Assembly (NCBI GenBank): GCA_020852965.1 | Contig: JADYZV010000185.1 | Span: 89,273-153,272 of the forward strand | Length of the DNA stretch: 64,000 bases | Source of the DNA: Pirellulaceae bacterium | GTDB lineage: Bacteria; Planctomycetota; Planctomycetia; Pirellulales; Pirellulaceae | Reading direction: 5' to 3' | Translations under genes and position numbers: made by a program | Part shown: positions 46,709 to 57,851 of the stretch, piece after piece | How positions within the stretch are numbered: the first letter of the stretch is position 1 | How the letters are laid out: each line of letters begins with the position of its first letter | The notes under the pieces: model-generated | Told to the model about the DNA's origin: nothing | The model's input: only the letters and a program-made list of their open reading frames with translations | The model's database searches: none

Positions 46709-48256
46709 ATGTCTAAGAGTCTCAATCAAGCGTTCATCAAAGCATACTCGAAAGAGAGCGCCCGCGCGCCGGCCCAACCGCGCACATCATCGCCAAAGAT
46801 GTATGGCAATGACGATCTCATGATTCGCTTCGACACGGCCACGTGCGGCAGTATTTCGGCACCGCATCTGAAAGCCTCGAAGCGGCTCAAGGAGACGGTC
46901 GTCACAGCGACGGTTTCACCGCGCTCGGCAAAGGTAGAACAGCCCGCACGTCCGCAAGCGGCACATACAAAGTGGCCTGACGCTCCGCCGTCGGATTTCT
47001 TTTCGGCTGCACAGCCTAAGCACCCTCAAGCTGCTCGCATGACGATTCCGCAAGTGCCGACTGAGCTCGACCGGCAGAAGAGTGATAGCAACGAAGCACT
47101 TCGCAGCGCGATCGCGGCGCAGATGTCGCGTGCAGGCGATTGGGGTGATTCGTCGACGGAACCGTTCCTGGGCGAAAAGCCCATACATTCAACGGGTCAG
47201 ACGCGGCAAGCTGTGTTGTCCGGCAATGGCGATTCGCTGCGAGATCAACCAGCCAAGCCTATGGAGATCAAAGAACTCGACACCCCGAAACTACTGTCAC
47301 CAGCATTGTTGTCGCAACAAAGCAGCGACCCAGGCGAGTTCTTTCGGCTGGATCGCCCCAGTTATGTCCCCGCACCAGTTCCGCTCGACGACGCCCTTCC
47401 TATTGACCAGCTAGGCGATACTTTTGACGATAGCGGAGAACTGAGCTCGGAGATTTTCGAGCATTCGTCGAATCGCTTCGACTTGGAGTCCCGTTCGAAA
47501 CCATCCGCCGTCCCGCTTCCACACGCGTCCAGCCAAGCCGTGCGCGTCGAGCAGACGCAGTCGGTCGAGCGCGAGCTGCGTCGTGCCAAATTGCGCATCT
47601 TCAATCCAGTGTGGGAAGTCGACAGTTTTCAGTGGCCCGATATCTGTCTTGAACTGCTCGAACAACGCGCCGATAGTCTCGATGCGGTGGCTCGCAAATT
47701 GAACGAAGCTGTTCAGGAAGGCTTGCAAGTTCTGGCGATCACCAGCCCACAAGGTGGCGAGGGGCGAACCACGGTAGCCTGCTGCCTCGCCAAGCTGGCT
47801 GGGAGCCGAGGCCTAAACGTCGCTATTGTCGATGGGGATATCGAAAATCCATCACTCAGCTATCAAACCAATCTGGATCTCGAACAAGACTGGAAGACGG
47901 CGATTCTCAATCAATTGCCCTTGGAAGAAATCGCCGTTCATTCGATCGATGATCAAGTTACCTTGGTGCCGCTGATCGGTCCGATCGACCAGTCGGAAAT
48001 GGCGGCTGGCGACAATCGCATCGAGTTCATGTTGCACGAACTTTCGGAGAGTTTTGATTTGGTCATTGTCGACATGGGTCATATGAGCTCACCACGCAGT
48101 CTGGTCAGCAGCCTCGGAGCGCGCGGTGTGATCAGCGCCGTTGTGGCCGTGGTAGACCATCGCACTGCAGATGCACAGCAAATTGATCTGTGCCTACGCC
48201 GTATTCGCCAGAGTGGAGTCGCTTCGATCGGTGTGGTCGAGAACTTCGCCGCGTAG
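46709..48256 (+). CDS. CpsD/CapB-like tyrosine-kinase-family ATPase
   Basis: VLAITSPQGGEGRTTVACCLAKLAGSRGLNVAIVDGDIENPSLSYQ; FDLVIVDMGHMSSP. Confidence 0.8.
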   Translation: MSKSLNQAFIKAYSKESARAPAQPRTSSPKMYGNDDLMIRFDTATCGSISAPHLKASKRLKETVVTATVSPRSAKVEQPARPQAAHTKWPDAPPSDFFSAAQPKHPQAARMTIPQVPTELDRQKSDSNEALRSAIAAQMSRAGDWGDSSTEPFLGEKPIHSTGQTRQAVLSGNGDSLRDQPAKPMEIKELDTPKLLSPALLSQQSSDPGEFFRLDRPSYVPAPVPLDDALPIDQLGDTFDDSGELSSEIFEHSSNRFDLESRSKPSAVPLPHASSQAVRVEQTQSVERELRRAKLRIFNPVWEVDSFQWPDICLELLEQRADSLDAVARKLNEAVQEGLQVLAITSPQGGEGRTTVACCLAKLAGSRGLNVAIVDGDIENPSLSYQTNLDLEQDWKTAILNQLPLEEIAVHSIDDQVTLVPLIGPIDQSEMAAGDNRIEFMLHELSESFDLVIVDMGHMSSPRSLVSSLGARGVISAVVAVVDHRTADAQQIDLCLRRIRQSGVASIGVVENFAA

Positions 48257-48359
48257 CATCCTCGCCGAACTCGCCAAGAGTTCGAGTTTTTCGATTGCGC
48301 ACCAAAGTCTTGGCGACTTCGGCTAACCTTCCCCCTTCGCTAGCCCCGGAATCGAATCC

Positions 48360-49214
48360 ATGTACGAATCGCATTGGAAGCTATCCGAACGCCCGTTCGA
48401 GAATCGCAACGACAGCAAATTCTACTATCCGGCAGAGACGCATCAAGCATCTTTATTGAAGCTGCACTATGCGATCGAGAACCGCCGCTCGGCTGCAGTT
48501 CTATGTGGGCCTGGTGGAATGGGGAAATCGCTATTGGTCGATGCCTTGCAAAGGCAACTCAGTGAGACCTATCGACCGATCAGCCACGTGGTCTTTCCAG
48601 CCATGAACGCTGCTCAGATGGTTCGCTACTTGGTCGCGAAAATGGGCGCCGGGACACCAGCGACCGACATGGAAAGCGGGTCGACGGAACCGCACGACAT
48701 GGCCGCTGATGTGCTGGCGTTCGAGCGCTTCCTGCAGCATAACTTGGAGCGGCAACGCCACGCAGTGGTGGTGGTCGATGAAGCCCATCTGCTCGAACAA
48801 TACGATCTGCTCGAACCATTGCGACTCCTGCTCAACTTGGCCGCGATCGATTCGAGCGGGGAAGCTGCATGGACCCTGGTGCTCGTGGGGCAACCCACGC
48901 TGCTGACGCACGTGGAACGCTACCATGCATTAGACGAACGCATGGGGGTCAAATGTATGCTCAATCGACTGCTCCCCGACGAGACGACGGCTTACATTCA
49001 GCACCGATTGCGAAGCGTCGGAGCCGATACCGAAGACATTTTCGATTACCCTGCACTGGAACGCATTCATGCGTTGACTCAAGGCATTCCACGTCGCATC
49101 AATCGACTGTGCGATCTAGCGCTGATGGTCGGCTACGCAGAGGACCGTACCATCATCGATGCGGAAGTCATCGACAACGTGCATAGCGATTTGGCTCCAG
49201 CCAACGTACACTAG
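48360..49214 (+). CDS. ExeA-like AAA ATPase
   Basis: [70 protein letters not shown]. Confidence 0.92.
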   Translation: MYESHWKLSERPFENRNDSKFYYPAETHQASLLKLHYAIENRRSAAVLCGPGGMGKSLLVDALQRQLSETYRPISHVVFPAMNAAQMVRYLVAKMGAGTPATDMESGSTEPHDMAADVLAFERFLQHNLERQRHAVVVVDEAHLLEQYDLLEPLRLLLNLAAIDSSGEAAWTLVLVGQPTLLTHVERYHALDERMGVKCMLNRLLPDETTAYIQHRLRSVGADTEDIFDYPALERIHALTQGIPRRINRLCDLALMVGYAEDRTIIDAEVIDNVHSDLAPANVH

Positions 49215-49372
49215 TCCTGTGTCATGACTTAAATCTTGTAGTGGAACGGGTTACGAGTCCGCTGGCAACTCTCAGGTCGACGAGACGACCTGCGAGTCCA
49301 TATATGTCGTTGCGGCCCAGAGAATCGCTACCTCATCCACGACAGTCTTACCAATCCAGGAGTCGATCTCAC

Positions 49373-50425
49373 ATGTCCAACGCATCCATTTCAAGTTTAA
49401 TTCAAAGTGGGACTAAACTGTTTCTCGATTCGATCGATCCTGAACTGGTGAAACAGAATTTGGCTTGGGGGGCGGTTGGGGCGACGAGCAATCCGATCAT
49501 CGTATCCGGCCTGATCGAGTCAGGTCGATTCGATCAACAGTTGGACCAGTTGCTCGAAGCTGGCCAGGACGATAGCCAGATTGCATGGGCACTGACCGAT
49601 CAACTGGTGCGTCAAGCGCAAGAGGCATTTCACCCCGTATGGAAGCAGACGGGTGGCAATGCCGGTTGGGTCAGTTTCGAACTCGATCCGCTGATTGAAG
49701 ATACCGAAGCCAACCTACCTCATGCCGAGCGGGTCGAGCGTTATATCGAATTGGGGCGGCGCTGGTCGGCAGGGCACGACAATCGCATGATCAAAGTACC
49801 TGCCACGGCGGCTGGCCTGGATGCCTTGCAAACGCTTTGCGCCGACGGCGTAACGCTCAATGTCACCTTGGTGTTTAGCATGTCGCAATACGTCCAAGCT
49901 CGCGACAAAGTGTGGGCTGGAGCGCAACAGCGCACTTCACTGGCAGGCTTCAAAAGTGTCTATAGTATTTTTGTTTCGCGCGTCGACCAGTACACAGCCA
50001 AACACGTGCCGGAGTTGTCCAAGCAAGCTCAAGGTCAAGTTGGCATCGTGAATGCCAAGCGGATTTGGCAAGCCAACCAGCAGTTTTGGGAGGCGCACCA
50101 AACGCCATTGCAACAAGAGATCATCTTTGCCAGCACCGGGACCAAGGACCCTGCCGATCCACCGACCAAGTACGTGGCTGCACTGGCGGGTAGTGACATT
50201 CAAACCAATCCGCCCGCCACTAACGAAGCGGTAGCAGAAAGCGGAATGCAATTCACTCGACAACTCGACCAGATGCCTGACAAGTCCGTTTTGGCCGACA
50301 TCGATCAGCGGGTCGACATGCAACACTTGGAAAAGACGTTGATGGAGGAGGGGGTGGCTAAGTTCTCGGAGCCGCAAAAGAAATTGTTGCAGACCATCGC
50401 CCGCAAGCGCGCCGCGAAAAAGTAG
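49373..50425 (+). CDS. tal: Transaldolase
   Basis: [98 protein letters not shown]. Confidence 0.95.
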   Translation: MSNASISSLIQSGTKLFLDSIDPELVKQNLAWGAVGATSNPIIVSGLIESGRFDQQLDQLLEAGQDDSQIAWALTDQLVRQAQEAFHPVWKQTGGNAGWVSFELDPLIEDTEANLPHAERVERYIELGRRWSAGHDNRMIKVPATAAGLDALQTLCADGVTLNVTLVFSMSQYVQARDKVWAGAQQRTSLAGFKSVYSIFVSRVDQYTAKHVPELSKQAQGQVGIVNAKRIWQANQQFWEAHQTPLQQEIIFASTGTKDPADPPTKYVAALAGSDIQTNPPATNEAVAESGMQFTRQLDQMPDKSVLADIDQRVDMQHLEKTLMEEGVAKFSEPQKKLLQTIARKRAAKK

Positions 50426-50545
50426 GCTAAGAAATCGGTAAACTCTTACGAAATTCTCCCTTGAACTCTATTCTTCGTCTTGCTCCTTGGAAGAGCTTGC
50501 GGGTATCGCAAAAGTGTTAGGCGAAAATGGAGTAGTGTTCTACTG

Positions 50546-51238
50546 TTACAATCGCACGATCATGTCGTCGGCAGCAAAGCGCACCTTGGCAGCGTGCGCT
50601 TGCGTATCCTCGGGGTGCCGGTAGCCGATGGCACAACCGACCGCCGAGGTGTAGTCGGTCCCAGCCAAGCCCAACACCCGATCATATTGGTCGCGATCGA
50701 TGCCTTCCATCGGACACGTATCGATGCCTAACACGGCAGCGCTCAGCATTAGTTGGCCCAAAGCGATATACACTTGGTGCGTGTTCCAATCGAGGTGTGA
50801 GTGCATATTGCCAATAATGTTGATCAACATTTTGCGGTAGCCAGCCATAGCCAGTGGGTCCAGCTCGCGCGCCTGACACATGTGATCGATAAAGCTGTCG
50901 ATATAGTCGGCATCCATGGTCCGCCGCGCGGCCAGCACCACCATATGCGAACAGTCCTGCGGTTGTTTTTGGCTCCACGAAATGCCGGGCAACTGGGCCT
51001 TGATGGCTGGATCGGTTACGACCACGAACTTCCAGGGTTGCAGCCCATAACTGCTGGGGGTAAGAATGAGACTCTGTTCGAGCGCTTGCCACGTCTGGTC
51101 AGGTACGCGTCGAGCGGGATCGAAGCGTTTGACCGCATAACGCCAATGCAAATGATCCAACAATTGTCGTGTGGCTTCAGGTGGAGACTGATCTTCGGGC
51201 ATAGAGACTAAGCCTGTTCGTTTTTCGTAAATCGTCAA
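50546..51238 (-). CDS. Nitroreductase family NAD(P)H oxidoreductase
   Basis: HWRYAVKRFDPARRVPDQTWQALEQSLILTPSSYGLQPWKFVVVTD; GIDTCPMEGIDRDQYDRVLGL. Confidence 0.93.
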   Translation of the reverse strand: MTIYEKRTGLVSMPEDQSPPEATRQLLDHLHWRYAVKRFDPARRVPDQTWQALEQSLILTPSSYGLQPWKFVVVTDPAIKAQLPGISWSQKQPQDCSHMVVLAARRTMDADYIDSFIDHMCQARELDPLAMAGYRKMLINIIGNMHSHLDWNTHQVYIALGQLMLSAAVLGIDTCPMEGIDRDQYDRVLGLAGTDYTSAVGCAIGYRHPEDTQAHAAKVRFAADDMIVRL

Positions 51239-51352
51239 GGCGATATTCAGGGGTTCGACGGCCTGCGTTACCTAGGGCATTGTAGTCTGCTGACTGGCCG
51301 GGATGAAGGAGTGTCTGCTGTTTAACCACGAGTGAAGGTGTAGAAAACAACC

Positions 51353-51859
51353 ATGTTAAATATTTATAAACGAGCCGAACAGATTGATGTGACCGCATGG
51401 ATCGCCGAAACCGCGACCGTCTTGGGGGATGTATGGATCGGTTCCGGTAGCAGCGTGTGGTTCGGAGCCGTACTACGTGGAGACGTCGAGACGATTCGCA
51501 TCGGCGAGAAGACAAACGTGCAAGACTTGGCCTGTCTACATGCCGACCCTGGCAAACCGTGTACGCTGGGGAACCGTATTACCATGGGGCACCAAGCTAT
51601 CGTGCATGGCGCGACGGTCGAAGACGAGTGTTTGATTGGCATTGGTGCCATCGTACTCAACGGTGCACATATCGGCCAGCAGTCGATCATCGGGGCCGGT
51701 GCATTGATCGCGGAGGGAAAGGTCATTCCCCCGCGCTCGCTCGTCGTAGGGATGCCAGGCCGCGTGATTCGTCAAGTTAGCGATGAGGAAGTCGAACGAC
51801 TCGCTCACGGTTGGCAGCACTACGCCGACGCCGCGCAGCAATATAAAGCTCGCGTCTGA
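51353..51859 (+). CDS. Gamma carbonic anhydrase family protein
   Basis: VLGDVWIGSGSSVWFGAVLRGDVETIRIGEKTNVQDLACLHAD; MGHQAIVHGATVEDECLIGIGAIVLNGA hexapeptide repeats. Confidence 0.95.
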   Translation: MLNIYKRAEQIDVTAWIAETATVLGDVWIGSGSSVWFGAVLRGDVETIRIGEKTNVQDLACLHADPGKPCTLGNRITMGHQAIVHGATVEDECLIGIGAIVLNGAHIGQQSIIGAGALIAEGKVIPPRSLVVGMPGRVIRQVSDEEVERLAHGWQHYADAAQQYKARV

Positions 51860-52007
51860 CGTGCGTCTCGCGTGAGCATGCCTTGGTGCGAAGTGCTGCC
51901 GAGCAGCATTGACATGCGTGGGCGACAAAAATAGGCTACAATACACCCCAAGTGGGGATACCCTTCTAGCCATAGGGCCGAGCGCGATTTCCCCACTCGA
52001 ATGACTG

Positions 52008-53662
52008 ATGGTGGGAGGTGGCCGCAATGAAAAGGAAGAACTTCAAACGGCAATGGAAGTAATCAAAGCGTCCACGGAAGAGCTCCAACAGCTCAAGAAC
52101 GAACTCTCGAAAGTCAACGTCCAGCTTCTGGAAAAAAACGCTGAACTGAGTCGAAACAACAGCGACATCGAAAACCTGCTGGTAAGTATGAAAATATCCG
52201 CATTGTTTCTCGATGAAGATTTGTGCATTCGAAGATTTACAACAGCGATCGAGGATCTGTTGCCCTGTTCATCGTCAGACGTGGGTCGACCAATTGCCGC
52301 AATGTCCGCTCGCTTCGTCGATCACTCTATGGTGCAGCAATGCCAACAAGTACTGCGAAGTTCACAGCACCAGGAACGTGAGGTCACCCTCGACGACGGG
52401 AGAACCTTTCTTCGCAGAATCTACCATACCAAACCGTTGACGATGGTGTCTGCGGTGTAGTGTTGACGTGGGTGGATATCACCGAACGCAAGGTGGCGGA
52501 GTCAGAACTTGCCGATCACCAGCAGCGGTTGCAAGCGATTTTGCAGACGGCTTCGGATGCGATCGTCACCACGAATTCAACCGGTGTGATCGAGACGTTA
52601 AATCCCGCCATGGCGCAGATGTTCGATTGGCCGGCTGACGAATTGATCGGTAGCAGCTTTCTAAATCTGGTCAGCGCTCTGTCGAGGCTTGAGTTTGAGG
52701 AACTCCTCTTGCATTGCGACAGACTTTCTGACGAACATCAAAAGTTGGGTATTAGCGAGGTGACTGGTCATCGACGCGACGGGCGACAGTTCCCAGTCGA
52801 AATCACGGTTTGTTCCAAGGACCATAGTGGGTTCTTCACATTCATCCTTCGCGATATTTCCACCCGGAAAGTGCTACGGAAGAAATTGCTTGAAATCGCT
52901 GATGATGAACAGCGGCGAATCGGTCAGGAACTACATGACGGAACTCAGCAGGAATTGACCGGACTTTTGTTGCTCGTCGGTTCGATTATCAGCCGATTTG
53001 AATTCGCTCTACCCAGTGCCGTCGATACAATCCGAGCGGAAGGTAGCCCGGGCTGGATATTGGCTGACTCCGATTACATGCAAATCAACGATGCACTACA
53101 GAAACTAGTTCGCGGCTTGAATTCAGCCTGCCAACACGTGCGAGAGATTTCACACGGCATTACGCCACTGCAGATCGCAAAAGACGGACTGTGTGCCGCA
53201 TTGGAAAAGCTGGCACAGTCGATCGATTCCCCCCCGTCGATCCATTGTCGATTCCATAGCCATGGACTTGCTGCGCTCCCAAGCAACACAGTAGCCATTC
53301 AACTGTACCGTATCGTACAAGAAGCCGCACTTAACGCGGTCCGACACGCCAACCCTACGCAGATTGCCATTTCGTTCACCTGCCTCGAAGGTGGGATAGA
53401 CATCGAGGTCAGTGACGATGGACAGGGTTTCGAGATACCCAAACAATCCAATCAGTATTCTGGCAGCGATGGAATAGGGCTGACGATCATGAAATTCCGT
53501 GCCAATACGATCGGTGGCGTGTTGAACATCGAGCGCAACGACACGGGTGGCACCACGGTTCGAGTATCGCTTCCGGTAGGATTACTGGACAATGAAAAGG
53601 GTACGCTCCCCGACGAGAAGCGTGCTCGCAGACGGTCACCTCCCCGTTTTCCGCGAGAATGA
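52008..53662 (+). pseudogene. Frameshifted, 5'-truncated PAS-histidine kinase derived from a CheB/CheR-PAS hybrid
   Basis: ORF 52008-52460 ends ...RIYHTKPLTMVSAV*; next frame reads TVDDGVCGVVLTWVDITERKVAESEL and continues to a HisKA_3/HATPase (RRIGQELHDGTQQELTGLLLLVGSI). N-term STEELQQLKNELSKVNVQLLEKNAELSRNNSDIENLL is typical of the CheR-PAS junction. Confidence 0.8.
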
Positions 53663-53870
53663 ATCGGAGCACACGTCAGCTCCATGGCAGTTCTAAGCGG
53701 CGGGGCGAGTCGACTCTACACTTAGCGGAACCTATTGTGCTAATATAGTCGGTTGTCGGGGTGCAATATCGAGTTGCAATTCGACTTCCCAGGGGTAGGC
53801 TAAGCGTCTGGTCGCCAAAGCGATATCGTCATATTTTCTTCTGAAAAGCAGCAGCTTTAGCGGAGGGGTA

Positions 53871-56800
53871 AAGATGAATCCGTTGCCTATAAAACTGGAG
53901 AGATCGAGCGTTCAACTCCATCCAGAAACGCTCGGGCTGGACGCGCTCGAATTCAATTCGAAAAGCTGGAGCAGCGTTTACTGTTCGCTGCCGACTTGCT
54001 GCTGCATGAAGCTGACTTGGACTACATTGGAGCTTTCCGAGTCCCCCAAGGGAAAATTGGCAATGTGGGACAGGCCACTTTTGGCTACGGTGGAACTGCG
54101 CCAGCTTATAATCCAACCAACAACTCACTGTTCCTCGTCGGCCATGACTACGATCAAGCGATCGCCGAAATATCCATTCCGGAGATTATCGATACCAACC
54201 AAATCAGTAATTTGCGAACCGCCTCCTTGCTGCAACCGTTTTCGGCGGTCCGCTCACGTATACCTGACTTCACCCTCAGTGGTGAAACAAAAATTGGTGG
54301 GTTACAAGTTGTCGACAATCAACTCGTTGGTACGTTTTACGAGTACTACGATGCGAACGGAGACGCAGTCGACTCACACTTTAAACTTGACTCACTCAAC
54401 TTAGCATCTGCCAATGTTAGTGGCCTGTATCAAGTAGGCAACTATGGGGGTGGTTTCGTTGGTGGCTACATGACACCGATCCCTGAGGAGTGGCAGGCCG
54501 AATTGGGCGCTCCTTACCTGACTGGCCAAGCCGCGCTGTCGATCATCAGCCGGACTTCGGTGGGCCCGGCCGCCTTCGGTTTTGATCCAGCCCAGCTAGG
54601 TAGCGCAACTGCGCCCGCTACGAATTTGGTTAGCTACCCACTCGCGCATCCACTGCGCCCAGAGACCAGCACCAATCCGCTATTCAATCTGACGTCTAGG
54701 ATAACTGGTGTCGTCATGCCGCCGAACACAAGCTCCGTAATCTTCTTTGGATCGCATGGTACCGGCGAATACTGCTATGGCACCGAGGTCGAGTGCAACG
54801 ATCCGGTCAAAGAATCCAAAGGGACCCACTCGGTGGGCGGACTGTATGAGTACCAAGCCTGGGCCTATGACGTTCATGATTTAATTGACGTCAAGAACGG
54901 CTTGAAAGAATCCTGGCAAATACAGCCCTACGATGTTTGGACATTTGATCTACCGATGGGGGGAGCTCGAAAGGAAATTGGCGGAGTCGCCTTCGATTCG
55001 CAATCGGGACGTATCTACGTGTCACAACAGCTTGTGGACGGAAACGGCAACTATCCGATCATCAACGTCTTTCAGTTACCGACGGGACCATCTACTCCAA
55101 CTGGTCCGACGATTAGCAGCATCCAAACCGAGAGTGTGGTCGAGAATTCAGCAGTAATTCAATGGAACACGAATGTGCCGACTACCGGCCGCATCGAATA
55201 TGGCGTGACTTCAAGTCTGGGAAGCACATCGACCAGCAGCGCGGCCCTCGCTACGTCCCACTCGGTCACGTTGAGCGGCTTGCTGCCCGACACCTCCTAT
55301 TCCTTTCGTATTCTTGCTCAAGACGCGAACGGTGTAGAAACCGATTCCAGCCTTGGTACGTTCCAGACCTCAGCCGATCCAACTCTCCCCAGTTCGTCAA
55401 TCTTTTCGTATTCCAATCCTCGACCGCTGGCAGCTGCAGACCCAGCCACTACGGTCAGTGTCAACAATGTCAATCAGTTGATCGCCGCGGTCAATCAACT
55501 GCAATCGGGACAGACCATTCAAATCGCTCCAGGTACCTATAATCTGAATGGAGTAACCGACGCGCTGTACATCCCTCAGGGCATTTCGAATTGGGCGATT
55601 CGCGGTTCGACCGGCAACCGCGACGACGTCATTATTCGCGGTGGTGGAATGAACGGCTCAGTATCCTTCGGGTTTTGGGTCGGCAATAGTACCCAAGGCA
55701 CCTTTGCGGACTTCACCATCGACGGCATACGTGAACACGGCATCATCGCCAATCCAGGGGCTCACGATATTCTCTACCATGGGTTACGAATGGTCGACAT
55801 CGGCGACCAATTCATCAAGTCCAATCCCGCCTCCGCAGGCCAAGGAAATGACCGAGGAATCGTGGAGTATTCCATCTTCGAGTATCGCGCTACGGCACCG
55901 GATAACTATACCAACGGTGTCGACGTTCACGGTGGTGACGACTGGATCGTGCGCTACAACTTGTTCAAAAACTTCATCAGTCCAGCGGGTCAACCGATAG
56001 CCGGACCATCGGTGTTGTTCTGGAACGGCAGTACCAATACGCGCATCGACAGCAATACGTTCATCAATGATGCCAGGGGAGTATCGTTGGGGTTGGAGGA
56101 CAAACCCGGTACATTCGACCACCGGGGTGGCACAATCACCAACAATATGTTCTACCGTGCCGCTGGATTGTCCGGCACTATCGATGTTCCCATCTATGTG
56201 GCGGACTCACCCGACACTACAATTTATTACAACACCGTGTTTGATCAGGGAAACTATCCCAATGCGATTGAGTATCGGTACGCCTCGACGAACAATATGG
56301 ACGTTCGCAACAACCTGGTCAACAAGGCCATAGTTGCTCGCGATGGTAGCTCAGGTACAGTCGTCAACAATGTGACAACGGCTACGGCTACCATGTTTGT
56401 CAACCCAGCTGCGGGGAATCTACATTTGCAGTCAACGGCGACCGCCGCCATCAACCGTGGTACTGCAGTTGGCGTGGTACGTGACCTCGATGGTCAACTG
56501 CGCGACGCACAGCCCGACATCGGCGCCGACGAGTTTCTCGCAACGACAAATCCAAATCAAGCCCCGATCATCTCCAACCAGTCGTTCTCGATCAATGAGA
56601 ATGCGACTAATGGGACGGTGGTGGGAACCGTGGTTGCCAGCGATCCCGAAGGCCAAGCTCTGACATACTCTATCCTCTCCGGGAATACAAACCACGCCTT
56701 TGCGATCAACGCCAACACAACTGGGCGACCGGGATTCTAAAAGAGTCTCGACGCGGCCTAGCGTATGGGCTCTACGTATCGGACGATCACTCTCTGCCTG

Positions 56801-57417
56801 CCGTCTATGTCAATCTTGGAGGTTCTGATTTGAACGCGACGAGCAGAACGGCTCTTCCACTTGACACCTGGTCGCATCTAGCGGCCACGTTCGATGGTTC
56901 GAAATTAAAACTGTTCGTCAACGGAATCCAAGTTGCTGAGCGACGCGCTGTGGGCTCGGTAATTCAAACCAATTCGCCATTGCGAATGGGAGCAAACTCC
57001 GTGTGGGGAGAGCATTTCGATGGAACTATGGACGAAATTCAACTTTTCAACGCCACCTTGACTGCAGCGGAAATTGGCCTGTTGGCGGCGCCTAGCTCTC
57101 AAATAACTGCTCGTGCAAATGCGCATGCAGCGCCCTTGGAATTCGCCTCCTATGGGGTTGGAGCACGTTGGTCCGCAGGAGAATCAGTAGCCGTCACCAG
57201 CGAACTCTTGATGGATGCAACCACGGGGCCCAACTCTACAGACTATCCGGCCATTATAGACCAAGTGTTTTCAGGAAACCTGGACATGGATCTAGATGGT
57301 TTGTCACTATTGCGGAACCAAGCTGCGGACGCCGACGATCTATATTCTCAACTAGCTCTGGAAACTAATCTACTTGCCAGGTTGTATGGGCGTTGCGTCA
57401 ACCCCGCGCATCGCTGA
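53871..57417 (+). pseudogene. Frameshifted planctomycete-type surface protein: LEPR-XLL-like N-terminus, FN3, parallel beta-helix, cadherin-like and LamG parts
   Basis: Frame of ORF 53996 reads upstream as ARIQFEKLEQRLLFAADLLLHEADLDYIGAF without a start; ATG at 53874 is in another frame. Cadherin-like part ends ANTTGRPGF* at 56740, next frame reads WATGILKESRRGLAYGLYVSDDHSLPAVYVNLGGSDLNATSRTALPLDTWSHLAATFDGSKLKLFVNG (LamG). Confidence 0.75.
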
Positions 57418-57836
57418 CCGATTCAATGCACCGAGAGAGTACATCCACAGCATGGCCTGATAGCGATCGTTATGGTACCCCTGGTAGTCATTGCGAGAAT
57501 CAAAGCCAAATTTGTCTTTGAATTCGGCTGCGGACCCATAGAAACATCCCTCCCCCTCGTCGACGGCGAAAGTTCGGGAACCTTGATCAGGCCAACATGC
57601 GTTGGGTCTTGCGCATGCGTAACGACATATAGCGCATCGCGATCCTCACGGTAGCCGATAATTCCCATCGAGTAGTCGAAACGCGTATTCAGGGGCTCCT
57701 CCCATGTCCCATGCATCGGGATGTCAAAACTCCCTAGGTATCTTAGCTGGCTCTCCTGAATGAGAGGCTGATCGGCCGCCACTTGGCCTAGTAGTACCCA
57801 GCCGACCATGTGTGTAAAAGCTGCTACGGTAAACAT
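57378..57836 (-). pseudogene. Frameshifted secreted-protein remnant related to the N-terminal domain of the 53996 ORF
   Basis: MFTVAAFTHMVGWVLLGQVAADQPLIQESQLRYLGSFDIPMHGTWEEPL...IKVPE, then frame change to FAVDEGEGCFYGSAAEFKDKFGFDSRNDYQGYHNDRYQAMLWMYSLGALNRSAMRGVDATPIQPGK*. Confidence 0.75.
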
Positions 57837-57851
57837 GAGAACATCCTACTT

